A stretch of DNA of 33,422 nt from assembly GCA_023430545.1 (NCBI GenBank), contig JAEZAF010000105.1, positions 1-33,422 of the forward strand, read 5' to 3'. The notes beneath the pieces were generated by a model. It ran no database searches, had not been told where the DNA came from, and was given only the letters and a program-made list of their open reading frames with translations. Each line of letters starts with the position of its first letter. The stretch's first letter is position 1. A program made the position numbers and the translations under genes. This document shows, piece after piece, positions 22,500-30,473 of this stretch. Origin of the DNA: Chloroflexota bacterium (GTDB taxonomy: Bacteria > Chloroflexota > Anaerolineae > Aggregatilineales > Phototrophicaceae).

Positions 22500-23594
22500 C
22501 TAATCGGTTTGCGGAATGCCCCACAGGGTGATGGTGTCCTCGTGCGATGCCGCGATCAGTGTCCCTGCCGGGTTTACAGCGACATTGAGGATGGGCGTTT
22601 GAGTTTCCTGAACGGTGTGCAGCAAATCACCCGCCATAGCATTCCAGAACTGGAGCTGCCCGTCTTCTGTGACAGCAATCAGCAAGTCACCGTTTGGCGT
22701 AAAGGCGAGATCGTGGATGACATTGAGTTCACTTATGGCTGTAGTGGAGCGCTGGCCTGAAAAGATCGATGTTACCTCTGGTTGGTTGTTACGCTCCGAG
22801 ACACGACTCAGGCTGAGTTGAGGGTCGCTTTCCAGGAGTGTAGACTCATCCGAAGCGACGGCCAGCACCCCGTCGGGGCTGAAGGCCAGCGCCTCGGCAA
22901 AAGCGACATGCTCCAGTGGTAAGGCCGAGTTGATGGACAGCGTGCGCTGAGCCAATGCCTTCTGGACGTCCCAAAGATAACCGCCTCCGCCCTGATTACG
23001 GGTTGCCAGCCATTTTTGATCAGGACTAAATGCGATGGCATGTGCTGCCTGGTCTCTTTGCAGTTGCAGGACGGCGACCTCCGTCCAGGTGTCGGTCTCG
23101 AAGAGTACAACCCGATCAATCAGATCGACTGAACTGCCGACTGCAAACAATGAACCGTCAGGACCAAACGCTCCGACGAAAGCATCTTCTACTTCTATAA
23201 CTGTTTCTGCGCCGGTGGTGATGTCAATCAGGATGAGGATGTGAGCGTATGGCGCTTCCTCTTCCTGGGAGATGATGGTGAGCAGATTGGGATCGCTGGG
23301 CGCAAAGATCACATCGCTGGCGCGGTAATCTAACGGATAGGTGGTGTTCGTGGCTGTGTGATAAATCAATACGCGGTCCGGTGTACCGAGAGCCAGACGA
23401 GCGCCGTCTGCGGACCATGAGAGGCTTTGAACGGCGGCCTGATCCGCTTCGATCCGGGTGATCGGTTCAAGCGCACTGAGGTTTTCGGTGGTGATCCCGG
23501 TCAGCGACGCAGTTTCCGTCATGCTCTGGGCGCGAGTAAGCATCACGGCGGCGAGGATCAGCAGAAGCGATAAAAGGCGGGTTGTGGATTTCAT
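22500..23594 (-). CDS. Secreted WD40-like beta-propeller protein
   Basis: The 364-residue protein has a signal peptide (about 1-23, LLSLLLILAAVMLTRA) and then WD40-type blades. Recurrent motifs are SLSWSADGARLALGT, AFSPDQKWLATRNQGG, AFSPDGVLAVASDE, LAFTPNGDLLIAVTEDGQLQFWN and VNPAGTLIAASHEDTITLWG. Seven blades are plausible, giving a closed propeller outside the membrane, probably a protein- or ligand-binding scaffold. Its start overlaps the stop of the preceding gene in the operon by four bases (ATGA), so the two are translationally coupled. There is no catalytic domain. Confidence 0.8.
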   Translation of the reverse strand: MKSTTRLLSLLLILAAVMLTRAQSMTETASLTGITTENLSALEPITRIEADQAAVQSLSWSADGARLALGTPDRVLIYHTATNTTYPLDYRASDVIFAPSDPNLLTIISQEEEAPYAHILILIDITTGAETVIEVEDAFVGAFGPDGSLFAVGSSVDLIDRVVLFETDTWTEVAVLQLQRDQAAHAIAFSPDQKWLATRNQGGGGYLWDVQKALAQRTLSINSALPLEHVAFAEALAFSPDGVLAVASDESTLLESDPQLSLSRVSERNNQPEVTSIFSGQRSTTAISELNVIHDLAFTPNGDLLIAVTEDGQLQFWNAMAGDLLHTVQETQTPILNVAVNPAGTLIAASHEDTITLWGIPQTD

Positions 23595-24268
23595 GAGTTA
23601 AGTTCCTGCTTTAAACGATCAAGATGTAGTGTGTCAGTGGGCAGGATAAGCTGATCTAAAATCCGTCTAGCTTCGGACTTGTCGATGCTGCCATAAACAT
23701 CGAAGGCACTGTGCAGCAGGCTGCAAAAGATAAAGTCATGCCAGCGCTCTTCAGAAATCAGCCGGAGATATAGGGGATGTTTCAGCGCATATGGAACAGG
23801 ACCGGAAGCCATCAGTACTCTTTCCAGAACGATCTCCGATGGAGCGCTGTCGATTATGAAATTCCAGGTTTCTTCCACTGCTTGCGGGTTTTCGAAGAAA
23901 TCACACCAGAGGGTATAACGTGCCGGGTTCGCAATCGCATCATCGGATGAACTGATACACTCACGAAGCCATGTCAGGCAGCGAAGCCGCTGTTCATAGG
24001 TCAGTCTGCGAAACGGTAACCAGCTTAAGTATGCATAACAGGGCATATCAGCGTAGATCTCGAAGACCACCGCCAGTTTTGTATCGACCGGAACATCCTG
24101 ATTGTCCCACCAGATACTGGTGTTGATGTCTACTGTAACATCATCAAGGTCGTCGGTAAGTTCAGGCATTCGACCATAATCTGCACGTGCGGAATCCTGC
24201 CAAGCCGCATGACAGGCGGCGGCATAACGTTCGGGGCCGATCAAGTCAATGATGTCGGTTTTTCGCAT
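23591..24268 (-). CDS. Unrecognised protein coupled to the WD40-like gene
   Basis: I do not recognise this 225-residue protein. It is soluble, with no signal or membrane segment, and rich in W, Y, C and acidic residues (DDLDDVTVDINTSIWWDNQD, RLTYEQRLRCLTWLREC), which suggests a mostly helical fold. The ATG at 24268 is chosen because an upstream start near 24325 would run through an intergenic hairpin and add 19 unlikely residues. Its stop overlaps the start of the secreted WD40-like gene (ATGA), so the two are co-expressed although one is predicted cytosolic and the other exported. Confidence 0.6.
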   Translation of the reverse strand: MRKTDIIDLIGPERYAAACHAAWQDSARADYGRMPELTDDLDDVTVDINTSIWWDNQDVPVDTKLAVVFEIYADMPCYAYLSWLPFRRLTYEQRLRCLTWLRECISSSDDAIANPARYTLWCDFFENPQAVEETWNFIIDSAPSEIVLERVLMASGPVPYALKHPLYLRLISEERWHDFIFCSLLHSAFDVYGSIDKSEARRILDQLILPTDTLHLDRLKQELNS

Positions 24269-24317
24269 TCGACCCGTCCATGTTTGTACTCTGATATGCA
24301 GGATCAGATGGCAGAAG

Positions 24318-24340
24318 GGCGACAAGAATGTCGCCTCTAC
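24318..24340. repeat. REP-like hairpin with AGAA loop and CTAC tail
   Basis: GGCGACA-AGAA-TGTCGCC (24318-24335) is a 7-bp stem with an AGAA loop, followed by TCTAC. The AGAA loop is shared with the hairpins at 457-476 and 28476-28496. It lies between the cytochrome gene stop and the unrecognised gene start. Confidence 0.6.
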
Positions 24341-24363
24341 ACTGTCACATTGAGGTGCGATCG

Positions 24364-26718
24364 TTATGACGCGGTTGTCGCTTCATCCATCAGCTCGGTG
24401 AGACGTGCCTTGAGCTGTTCGCGGCGGTGGCGGTAAACGTCGTGGTTGATCTGCCCGGCGTCGTGCTGCGCGTCCAGTTCCGCGATCTGGCGGACCAGGC
24501 CGTCGATCAGGTGCTGTTTACCGACCGGCGATGATGTGCTCGGGGTGCGCCGTACCAGTGTGAACACACCGCCCGCGATCACCACGCCGACACCGAGAAT
24601 CGCCAGCATCGGCAGCAGGGTATCGCTGGTGACAACGCCCGATGCGCCTGTCCCGGATGCGCTGGACGCACGAGCGGCATCGGTGGGCAGGATGGCCGCA
24701 TCGCCGCCTTCGCCGGTCAGCGTGTAACGGATGGTGGTCCCCGCTTCCAGTGTGACGCGCTCGCCGTAGCCCTGATATGTTACGCCGCCGAGTTCCTCTT
24801 CTCCCTGTGAGGGCAGCAGATTGCCTTCCAGCGTAATGGTCGGGTTTTCGAGCAGCACGCGAAGCTGACCGTCCAGCTTATAGGGCATGGTGTATTCGAT
24901 CACCGCGCCGCTGGTGTAATCCAGCAGATAGGTGACCTGAATAAAGCGCTCCTCACCGGGCTGGAGTGGGCTGGTGTCGTAGACGGCGTTGGCTTCCTCA
25001 TCGTAGATATAACGCGGCTGATCGACAATCCCGACGACCAGCGCCCCCGGCGGCAGCGTGACCTGCATCGACCGGTAGCGGCGGCCATCGGCTTCGGGTT
25101 CAAGTGACGTGAACAGCCGGTCTGAGGTATTCACAAAACGCACAGAGTAGGTCGCTTCGAGCGTGTTACCGCCGATCTGAATCTGCGTGACTGAGGCGTT
25201 AACCGTCAGTACCGAGGGATCGTCGGTCAGCTCGTAGATCAGAATCGGCATTTCCAGCGCCGGTGATGCCGGGTCTGGCTGATAGATGCCGCTGGCGAAG
25301 TCCCGGTTAAGGTAACTGATCGCGGTCAGGTACACGTGTTCAGGATCATAAGGCACATCGGCAAACTGATAGCTTCCGTCCGTGTTCAGGGTGGTGGTCT
25401 GTGTCAGTTCCGGCAGCGGTGACAGATCCGCAGCGGTGTAGACCTGAAGGCTGACGGTCATGCCATCCGGCACGGAGCCACCCTCGGTCTGGTTGGTGAC
25501 GGTGCCGGAGATGGTGAGTGCATCGGAACTGGCTTCGAGTGTCGGCTGCATCTGCGGCGGGACAATGCCACCAGTCGTTGTGGTATCGTCCGGGACCATC
25601 TCGGTCGCGACCTGCCCGATACGCGATTCGGGTGTGAGGGTTGTCGTCGGGTCCACTGTCTGCGAGCGGCCACTGCCATTCGAATCGAGGGTTGGCTGCA
25701 GGTGCGGCGGGACAATACCGCCGGTGGTGTTACTGCCATCAGGGACCATGTCGGTCGCGACCCGCCCAACCTGCGATTCCAGTGTGGCGGTCGGCGGCTG
25801 ACCTGGCACCCTGACCAGTGGATCATCATCGGTGATCGGCTGGAGGTTGGTCAGGCCGAGGGTGCGGGCATAGGCCACCACCGCCCGGATTTCCTCGTCG
25901 CTGAACTGATCGCCGTAGGCCGGCATCAGATCCGACTGACCTTCGTTGACCATCACGAACATATTGGCATCGCTCAGGTCATTCAGGGATTTAAGGGATG
26001 TCAGGGCGGCGGCGGGATTCTCCGGATGCTTGTTGGCTTCGGGACCATCACCGTTGCCGGTATCGCCGTGACACTCGGCGCAGTCACTGTAGAGAATGCT
26101 GCCGAGTTCAAGCTGGTCGGCAGTGTAATGCAGCGTGTAGGTGTACATCGCCACATCCCAGCGCTCCTGCTCGGTGAGGGCGTCTTTCCACGGGGGCATC
26201 AGATTCTCAATGCGGCCATTGGTGATGGTGCGGAACCAGTCCTTAGGGTTGATGGTGCGGACATATTCCTCATCCTGAAAGCTGTGCGGGGCCGGGACTT
26301 CGCCATTCAGCACAAGCGGACCGTCGCCTTCCCCGAGGGTGCCATGACAGGCAGTACAGCGCTGGGCGAAAATTGCGGAGCCATTCACGAGATTCGGCGC
26401 TGCAGCGGGGTAACCGAGATCCCCGGGGGCTTCCGGTGTCTGGAGATCGTCAACCGAGATCCCGAAGCTGGCGAGTGAGGTCGGTGTGGGGCCGGTCCCC
26501 TGTGCGACCTGCGCTGCATTCGGTATTTCTTCGGTGCTTTGCAGCGCGACGGGATTATCAGCGCTGGCATTCCCGCTGGCATTCCCGATCGGAATGGTCG
26601 CGACGATTTCCGTATCACCGGCTAATCCGGTGCAGGCGGACAGCGAAACGATTGTCATGACGCCGAACCACAGAAGCAGAGTCCACCGCAGGCCGCGCTT
26701 GGTCATAAACTGGATCAT
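24364..26718 (-). CDS. Di-haem cytochrome c lipoprotein with C-terminal membrane anchor
   Basis: The 784-residue protein begins with a lipoprotein signal (SLSAC, C29). Two cytochrome c domains follow: CTACH (121-125) with M175 in NLMPPW, and CAECH (213-217) with M265 in DLMPAY. A linker then carries two copies of a unit 50 residues apart (about 314-345 and 364-396; VATxMVPD...TTGGIVPPxxQPTL). Next are a beta-sandwich region (about 400-690, carboxypeptidase-regulatory-like at its start), a transmembrane segment near 720-740 and a cytosolic tail with LVRQIAELDAQHDAG. It is probably an electron carrier on the outer membrane face and the likely client of the ccm genes upstream. ATG codons at 26718 and 26706 are both possible. 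Confidence 0.85.
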   Translation of the reverse strand: MIQFMTKRGLRWTLLLWFGVMTIVSLSACTGLAGDTEIVATIPIGNASGNASADNPVALQSTEEIPNAAQVAQGTGPTPTSLASFGISVDDLQTPEAPGDLGYPAAAPNLVNGSAIFAQRCTACHGTLGEGDGPLVLNGEVPAPHSFQDEEYVRTINPKDWFRTITNGRIENLMPPWKDALTEQERWDVAMYTYTLHYTADQLELGSILYSDCAECHGDTGNGDGPEANKHPENPAAALTSLKSLNDLSDANMFVMVNEGQSDLMPAYGDQFSDEEIRAVVAYARTLGLTNLQPITDDDPLVRVPGQPPTATLESQVGRVATDMVPDGSNTTGGIVPPHLQPTLDSNGSGRSQTVDPTTTLTPESRIGQVATEMVPDDTTTTGGIVPPQMQPTLEASSDALTISGTVTNQTEGGSVPDGMTVSLQVYTAADLSPLPELTQTTTLNTDGSYQFADVPYDPEHVYLTAISYLNRDFASGIYQPDPASPALEMPILIYELTDDPSVLTVNASVTQIQIGGNTLEATYSVRFVNTSDRLFTSLEPEADGRRYRSMQVTLPPGALVVGIVDQPRYIYDEEANAVYDTSPLQPGEERFIQVTYLLDYTSGAVIEYTMPYKLDGQLRVLLENPTITLEGNLLPSQGEEELGGVTYQGYGERVTLEAGTTIRYTLTGEGGDAAILPTDAARASSASGTGASGVVTSDTLLPMLAILGVGVVIAGGVFTLVRRTPSTSSPVGKQHLIDGLVRQIAELDAQHDAGQINHDVYRHRREQLKARLTELMDEATTAS

Positions 26719-26855
26719 CCTGTTATGTCTTCAAATGAGATGTTGATCAATCGGACGTTGAGACGCGGGAAAGCATATCCAGCGTCTAAGGCAGTATAGC
26801 GCCAAAGCGGAGGTGTGAATAGTTGGGGTGGATGGTCAGACGCTGTTGGAAATGG

Positions 26856-27287
26856 CTACAGATGCGCCCGCTGCTTCTGGACGGCGGCTTCGATGGCCGC
26901 TTCAATTGAGGCGTCGAGCGCGGCATCATCGGTCAGGATGTCGGCCTGACGCGGATTTTCAGCGGAAGCACTCACCAGCGGCGGCGCATCCTGCTGATCG
27001 AGGCTGTCCAGTGCCTGAAGTGCGGCGACACCGCGCTGCGCCCAGATCTCGCGCTCCTGCTGATATTCGGCTTCGTCCAGTTTGCCGACCGTGAAGTCTT
27101 CGTCCAGGTCATGGATATTACGCAGCACACGGCTGTAATAGAGGGTGAGGCGTTCGCGATGGTGGCTGACAATATCCTCGGCGTGCGCGGTGTTCTCGCG
27201 ATCCGTCCGGCGCAGCAGCGGCAGGACAATCCACACGATGACAACCAGCGCCAGTACCAGCGCCGCGAAGAGTCCGGGCAGGCTCAT
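26856..27287 (-). CDS. CcmI-like small membrane protein
   Basis: The 143-residue protein has one N-terminal transmembrane segment (about 6-26) and a cytosolic helical part. The motif LDEDFTVGKLDEAEYQQERE (near 62-81) is that of CcmI N-terminal modules and related zinc-ribbon-less proteins of cytochrome c assembly. No TPR domain follows, so it is only the N-terminal half of a Proteobacterial CcmI. A similar LDAQHDAGQINHDVYRHRRE motif ends the downstream cytochrome protein. Its start overlaps the thioredoxin-like gene stop by four bases, so they are coupled. Confidence 0.7.
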   Translation of the reverse strand: MSLPGLFAALVLALVVIVWIVLPLLRRTDRENTAHAEDIVSHHRERLTLYYSRVLRNIHDLDEDFTVGKLDEAEYQQEREIWAQRGVAALQALDSLDQQDAPPLVSASAENPRQADILTDDAALDASIEAAIEAAVQKQRAHL

Positions 27288-27895
27288 AATGCGCCCTCCT
27301 GTGCGGCGGTTCCAGACGCTTCAGACGCGAGCAGCGCATCCAGCTTTTCGGCCAGTTCCGGTCCGGTGACGGGTCCGAGGAAGAAGTGATAGATGTCGCC
27401 GTTACGGTCGATGATGAACGTCTCCGGTGCGCCGGTGATGTTGTATTTCTCGGTGATGCGTTCGCCGACATCGAAGCCGTTGGTATAGGTCAGATTGTAC
27501 TGGTTGATGAAGGCCAGCGCGCTGCGTTCGGTATCACGGAAATCGACGCCGACGACCTGCACTCCCTTGTCAGCATAGCGCTGCTGGATGGCCTCCAGCT
27601 CTGGCGACTCGGTGCGGCATTCGACACACCAGCTCCCCCAGAAGTTGAGGACGATGATCTGTCCGCGCTGCTCTGACAGGGTGAATTCGCCATCGGAGCC
27701 GAGCAGCGGCATGGTGAAATCCGGCGCGGGGCCGGAGTAAGGCTGCGCCTGTGAGCGGCGCATCAACTGTAAGCCGACGACGGCCACCAGCGCGATGACT
27801 CCGAACAGCAGCACCATCGTGCCGAGCGAGGTCAGGGGACGGGCGGCGGGCTTAGGGGGATTTTCCTGTGGTAAACCGGGGACTTCGACCTGCAT
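27284..27895 (-). CDS. CcmG/TlpA-type thiol-disulfide oxidoreductase
   Basis: The 203-residue protein has a membrane anchor (about 24-44) and an extracytoplasmic thioredoxin fold. The active site is WCVEC (C90-C93), inside NFWGSWCVECRTESPEL. GAPETFIIDRNG later provides the cis-proline loop. It belongs to the TlpA/ResA/CcmG group, which reduces apocytochrome CxxCH cysteines before haem attachment. It overlaps the CcmI-like gene by four bases and lies just upstream of the cytochrome gene in the same strand, which supports that role. No clear ribosome site precedes the ATG at 27895. Confidence 0.87.
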   Translation of the reverse strand: MQVEVPGLPQENPPKPAARPLTSLGTMVLLFGVIALVAVVGLQLMRRSQAQPYSGPAPDFTMPLLGSDGEFTLSEQRGQIIVLNFWGSWCVECRTESPELEAIQQRYADKGVQVVGVDFRDTERSALAFINQYNLTYTNGFDVGERITEKYNITGAPETFIIDRNGDIYHFFLGPVTGPELAEKLDALLASEASGTAAQEGAL

Positions 27896-28007
27896 TCCTG
27901 AACCTGAATCAACTTAACAGCAGTGCCTTTAGTGTCGGTCTTTTAAGGCAGAAAATCAAGCGCGATCCGGGTCGCTTCCGAGCCGGTGATGAGCGGCAGT
28001 CAGCACA

Positions 28008-28427
28008 TCAGCCTTCACGCTTCGGTTTGCCTTTCGGTTTGCCTTTGGGCTTCTCGGCGGAGTCGTCCGATGCACCATAACCATAGAGCGCTTCATCCTC
28101 TTCGACCAGTGTCTGCACCCAGTCCGACTCGCCCTGATAACGGGTCGCGAGCCATTCCTGACTTCCCGGCACAGCACTGTGCATACGTGCCCGACGTGCG
28201 GTGCGATCCTGAAGTGTCAAACGCGCTATCAGAGGCACAAAGAGGATCAGAACCGCCGCAACGATAAAGATCTGAATACGGTTCGCCTGCGGAGGCATAC
28301 CGGCATAGATCAGCAGGCTGATGATGACGATCAACGTACTATAGAGTAGATACAGAACGGCATTCCGTTTGAACAACTGGCGGTTGTTCTGCTGTATGAG
28401 CCGCTGTGCATGTTCATCATGGTTCAT
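28008..28427 (-). CDS. Fifth small two-transmembrane protein in ccm cluster
   Basis: The 139-residue protein has two hydrophobic segments (about 23-42 and 51-70) separated by a short loop, with both ends predicted cytosolic. The C-terminus contains an acidic stretch (TLVEEDEALYGYG) and ends in a lysine/proline repeat KPKGKPKGKPK. It shares size, topology and location with the four paralogs upstream but lacks their YF[S/H] and DGELFYD motifs, so it may be a distant member or unrelated. AGGAG precedes the ATG at 28427. No known family is recognised. Confidence 0.65.
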   Translation of the reverse strand: MNHDEHAQRLIQQNNRQLFKRNAVLYLLYSTLIVIISLLIYAGMPPQANRIQIFIVAAVLILFVPLIARLTLQDRTARRARMHSAVPGSQEWLATRYQGESDWVQTLVEEDEALYGYGASDDSAEKPKGKPKGKPKREG

Positions 28428-28475
28428 GATGGGATGCTCCTGTCTGGACTGAGGCGATTGAATATTCAGTACGGC

Positions 28476-28499
28476 GGGCGGGAAGAATCCCGGCCCCTA
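28476..28499. repeat. REP-like hairpin with AGAA loop
   Basis: GGGCGGGA-AGAA-TCCCGGCCC, one base longer on its right arm, is followed by CTAT. It lies in the 69-bp gap between two 2TM genes and resembles the AGAA-loop hairpins at 457-476 and 24318-24340. Confidence 0.5.
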
Positions 28500-28949
28500 T
28501 TCCTGTCGGCGCTTGGGCTTCAGTTCATATTCGATTTCATCTTCGTCATAAAACAGTTCGCCGTCGTCGCTCAGACGATAGGCGGCGTTTCGCCCTGTGT
28601 TGTAACGCTGCATTTCATATTCACGGGCTTCGCGCATCTCGGCGTCGATTTCCATGTCCGCGATGCTGTGAAAGCGCGACCAGATCAGATGCAGCACAAA
28701 AAGCAGCCAAATGATGCCGGCCGCGATCAGGGCGTGCAACGAAAAGTAATGACTGTCCAGATAGGAAGAGGCTTCATCAGGAAAGTTATTTCTGCTCATA
28801 AGGTATAAGTTACGTTCGGCAATTAAAAGGCCTGTCATGAAGATTGTCAGCGCCAGATGGATGTATAACCATCCACGCCGCCGGTTGCGCCGCAGCCCTC
28901 GCTGACGTATCCCACGAGCACTGAAGTAGTCGTCTGTCGATGTATGCAT
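28497..28949 (-). CDS. 2TM paralog 4 of tandem array
   Basis: The 150-residue protein starts with DDYFSARGI, then an Arg-rich stretch, two transmembrane segments (about 28-45 and 70-90), and the shared cytosolic tail: IDAEMREAREYE (101-112), YRLSDDGELFYD (124-135), and KPKRRQE at the end. The first membrane segment (WLYIHLALTIF) resembles the '2TM domain' family of small bacterial membrane proteins. GGAG is ten bases upstream of the ATG. It follows paralog 3 by 12 bases, so the array is one transcript. Confidence 0.75.
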   Translation of the reverse strand: MHTSTDDYFSARGIRQRGLRRNRRRGWLYIHLALTIFMTGLLIAERNLYLMSRNNFPDEASSYLDSHYFSLHALIAAGIIWLLFVLHLIWSRFHSIADMEIDAEMREAREYEMQRYNTGRNAAYRLSDDGELFYDEDEIEYELKPKRRQE

Positions 28950-28961
28950 CCAATCCGTCTC

Positions 28962-29417
28962 CTAACTACTGTTTTTGCGCTTGGGCTTCTGTTCGTATTC
29001 GCTCTCTTCTTTGTCATAAAACAGTTCACCGTCATCGGAGAGGCGATAGGCCGGATCACGAGCCAGTTCATAGCGGCGCAGTTCGTATTCGCGAGCTTCG
29101 CGCATCTCGGTGTCGATTTCTGCGTCGAGTTTTTCTCGTGACTGTCTCACATAAGCGTGAAACAGGAGAAGCAGCCAGAAAATTCCAGAAGCCAACGCCA
29201 CTTTAAGTAAAGCAAGAAGAATTTCAGTTCCATTCAACGTATTGTTGGGAAGAAAAACATCCGTATCTAACAGCACAAGAAAGGTAATCCCGATGAAAAC
29301 CATAAGCGTTATAAAGACATGGATTCTGAGTGCCTGTTCACGCTGATAGCGCTGCGTAATCCGTTCTTTAATCTCAGCCTCACTGAAATACTGATCGGTT
29401 TCCAGCCGCTTCTGCAT
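28962..29417 (-). CDS. 2TM paralog 3 of tandem array
   Basis: The 151-residue protein has DQYFSEAEIKERITQRYQR at the N-terminus, transmembrane segments at about 32-50 and 66-88, then IDTEMREAREYELRRYELA (101-119), YRLSDDGELFYD (124-135) and KPKRKNSS at the end. AAAGG precedes the ATG. It is separated from paralog 2 by four bases. It is closest to paralogs 2 and 4 in the tail motif; the membrane segments diverge more, which suggests selection on the cytosolic part. Confidence 0.78.
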   Translation of the reverse strand: MQKRLETDQYFSEAEIKERITQRYQREQALRIHVFITLMVFIGITFLVLLDTDVFLPNNTLNGTEILLALLKVALASGIFWLLLLFHAYVRQSREKLDAEIDTEMREAREYELRRYELARDPAYRLSDDGELFYDKEESEYEQKPKRKNSS

Positions 29418-29421
29418 CAGG

Positions 29422-29907
29422 CTAGCCTTTCAACTTACGCTTCGGCTTCACATCATATTCGATTTCTTCATCATCATAGAACAGTTCACCGTCCGCAGAG
29501 AGGCGATAGAGGGCCTCGCGGTCACTGCGGCCATGCTCCAGCTCATAACGGCGGAGTTCGTACTCGCGGGTTTCGCGCATTTCACGATCGAGGATCTTCT
29601 CCGCACTTAAGCGTGAGACAACCCAGGCGTAATGAAACGGCAGGGTCAGCCATGCCGCGATCAGTATGGCAGCGCGCTGTGGCCCGGAGAAACCACTCCA
29701 GAAATTATCCAATATCGCTGCTGTGCCGGAATGTATTTCAGACAAAAACTGTATGACGGCAACAGAATCTAAAACGACAAATACAGTGATAACCAATACG
29801 AGAATGAGATGAAGCACTAAATACAGATATCTTTTTTGTCGCTGGTCGATGCGGCTTTTAATCGCTGCCTGACTGAAATATTTATCGGTTTGTGGCGGGT
29901 TATTCAT
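29422..29907 (-). CDS. 2TM paralog 2 of tandem array
   Basis: The 161-residue protein has DKYFSQAAIKSRIDQRQKR at the N-terminus, transmembrane segments at about 28-50 and 78-98 with a longer loop between them, then REMRETREYELRRYELEHG (108-126), YRLSADGELFYD (134-145) and KPKRKLKG at the end. GGAGG lies nine bases before the ATG. Five bases separate it from paralog 1. Confidence 0.78.
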   Translation of the reverse strand: MNNPPQTDKYFSQAAIKSRIDQRQKRYLYLVLHLILVLVITVFVVLDSVAVIQFLSEIHSGTAAILDNFWSGFSGPQRAAILIAAWLTLPFHYAWVVSRLSAEKILDREMRETREYELRRYELEHGRSDREALYRLSADGELFYDDEEIEYDVKPKRKLKG

Positions 29908-29912
29908 CGGGA

Positions 29913-30320
29913 CTACCCTCCATGTTTACGCTTTGGCTTCAGATCGTAGGCGATTTCGTCTTCGTCATAAAACAGTTCACCGTCCGCAGAGAGGCGGTAG
30001 ACCGCGTCGTGCTCGAATACATCACCGCGCTGGTAGTGACGGGCTTCGCGCATCTGGGCGTCGATTTCAGTCTCGGCATGGTCGCGGGATCGCTTCCAGA
30101 CCACATGGGCGGCGAAAAGCCCCACCAGCGCAGTCTCGGCAAGTAAAAACAGCACACCACTGTAATACAGGCGCGTCGCCAGATAGGAATATACCGCAAG
30201 GCCGAAGACGGTGAGCAGCACGGTCAGAATCAAATGCAGACGCAGGGCAGCCTGCCTGCGGTAGCGCCGATTTATACGTGTCTGGATCGTTTCGGGGTGA
30301 AAATAATCTCTGCGCTGCAT
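29913..30320 (-). CDS. 2TM paralog 1 of tandem array
   Basis: The 135-residue protein has RDYFHPETIQTRINRRYRRQ at the N-terminus, transmembrane segments at about 26-48 and 53-75, then IDAQMREARHYQ (86-97), YRLSADGELFYD (108-119) and KPKRKHGG at the end. The ATG at 30320 is chosen because AGGAG lies upstream and it aligns with the starts of the other paralogs; an upstream start at 30428 would add 36 residues. It is the first of the array, 153 bases after ccmH, with a hairpin in between. Confidence 0.78.
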   Translation of the reverse strand: MQRRDYFHPETIQTRINRRYRRQAALRLHLILTVLLTVFGLAVYSYLATRLYYSGVLFLLAETALVGLFAAHVVWKRSRDHAETEIDAQMREARHYQRGDVFEHDAVYRLSADGELFYDEDEIAYDLKPKRKHGG

Positions 30321-30424
30321 AAATTTACTCCTGCGGTATCGCTCGTCCGCAATACGCAATTTTCTATAAAGAGGATGTACGAAATACACAACAGGAAGTT
30401 GCAGAAGGGGCGGTAGAGGAAACC

Positions 30425-30451
30425 GCACACCCTACGAGGATCAGGGTGTGC
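30425..30451. repeat. Hairpin between ccmH and the 2TM array
   Basis: GCACACCCT (30425-30433) pairs perfectly with AGGGTGTGC (30443-30451). The plus strand shows CCCTAC within the stem-loop, as in the other hairpins. It could attenuate transcription between ccmH and the array; no U-tract follows on the minus strand. Confidence 0.5.
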
Positions 30452-30473
30452 AGTTCAGAGGATGATGGGGATG

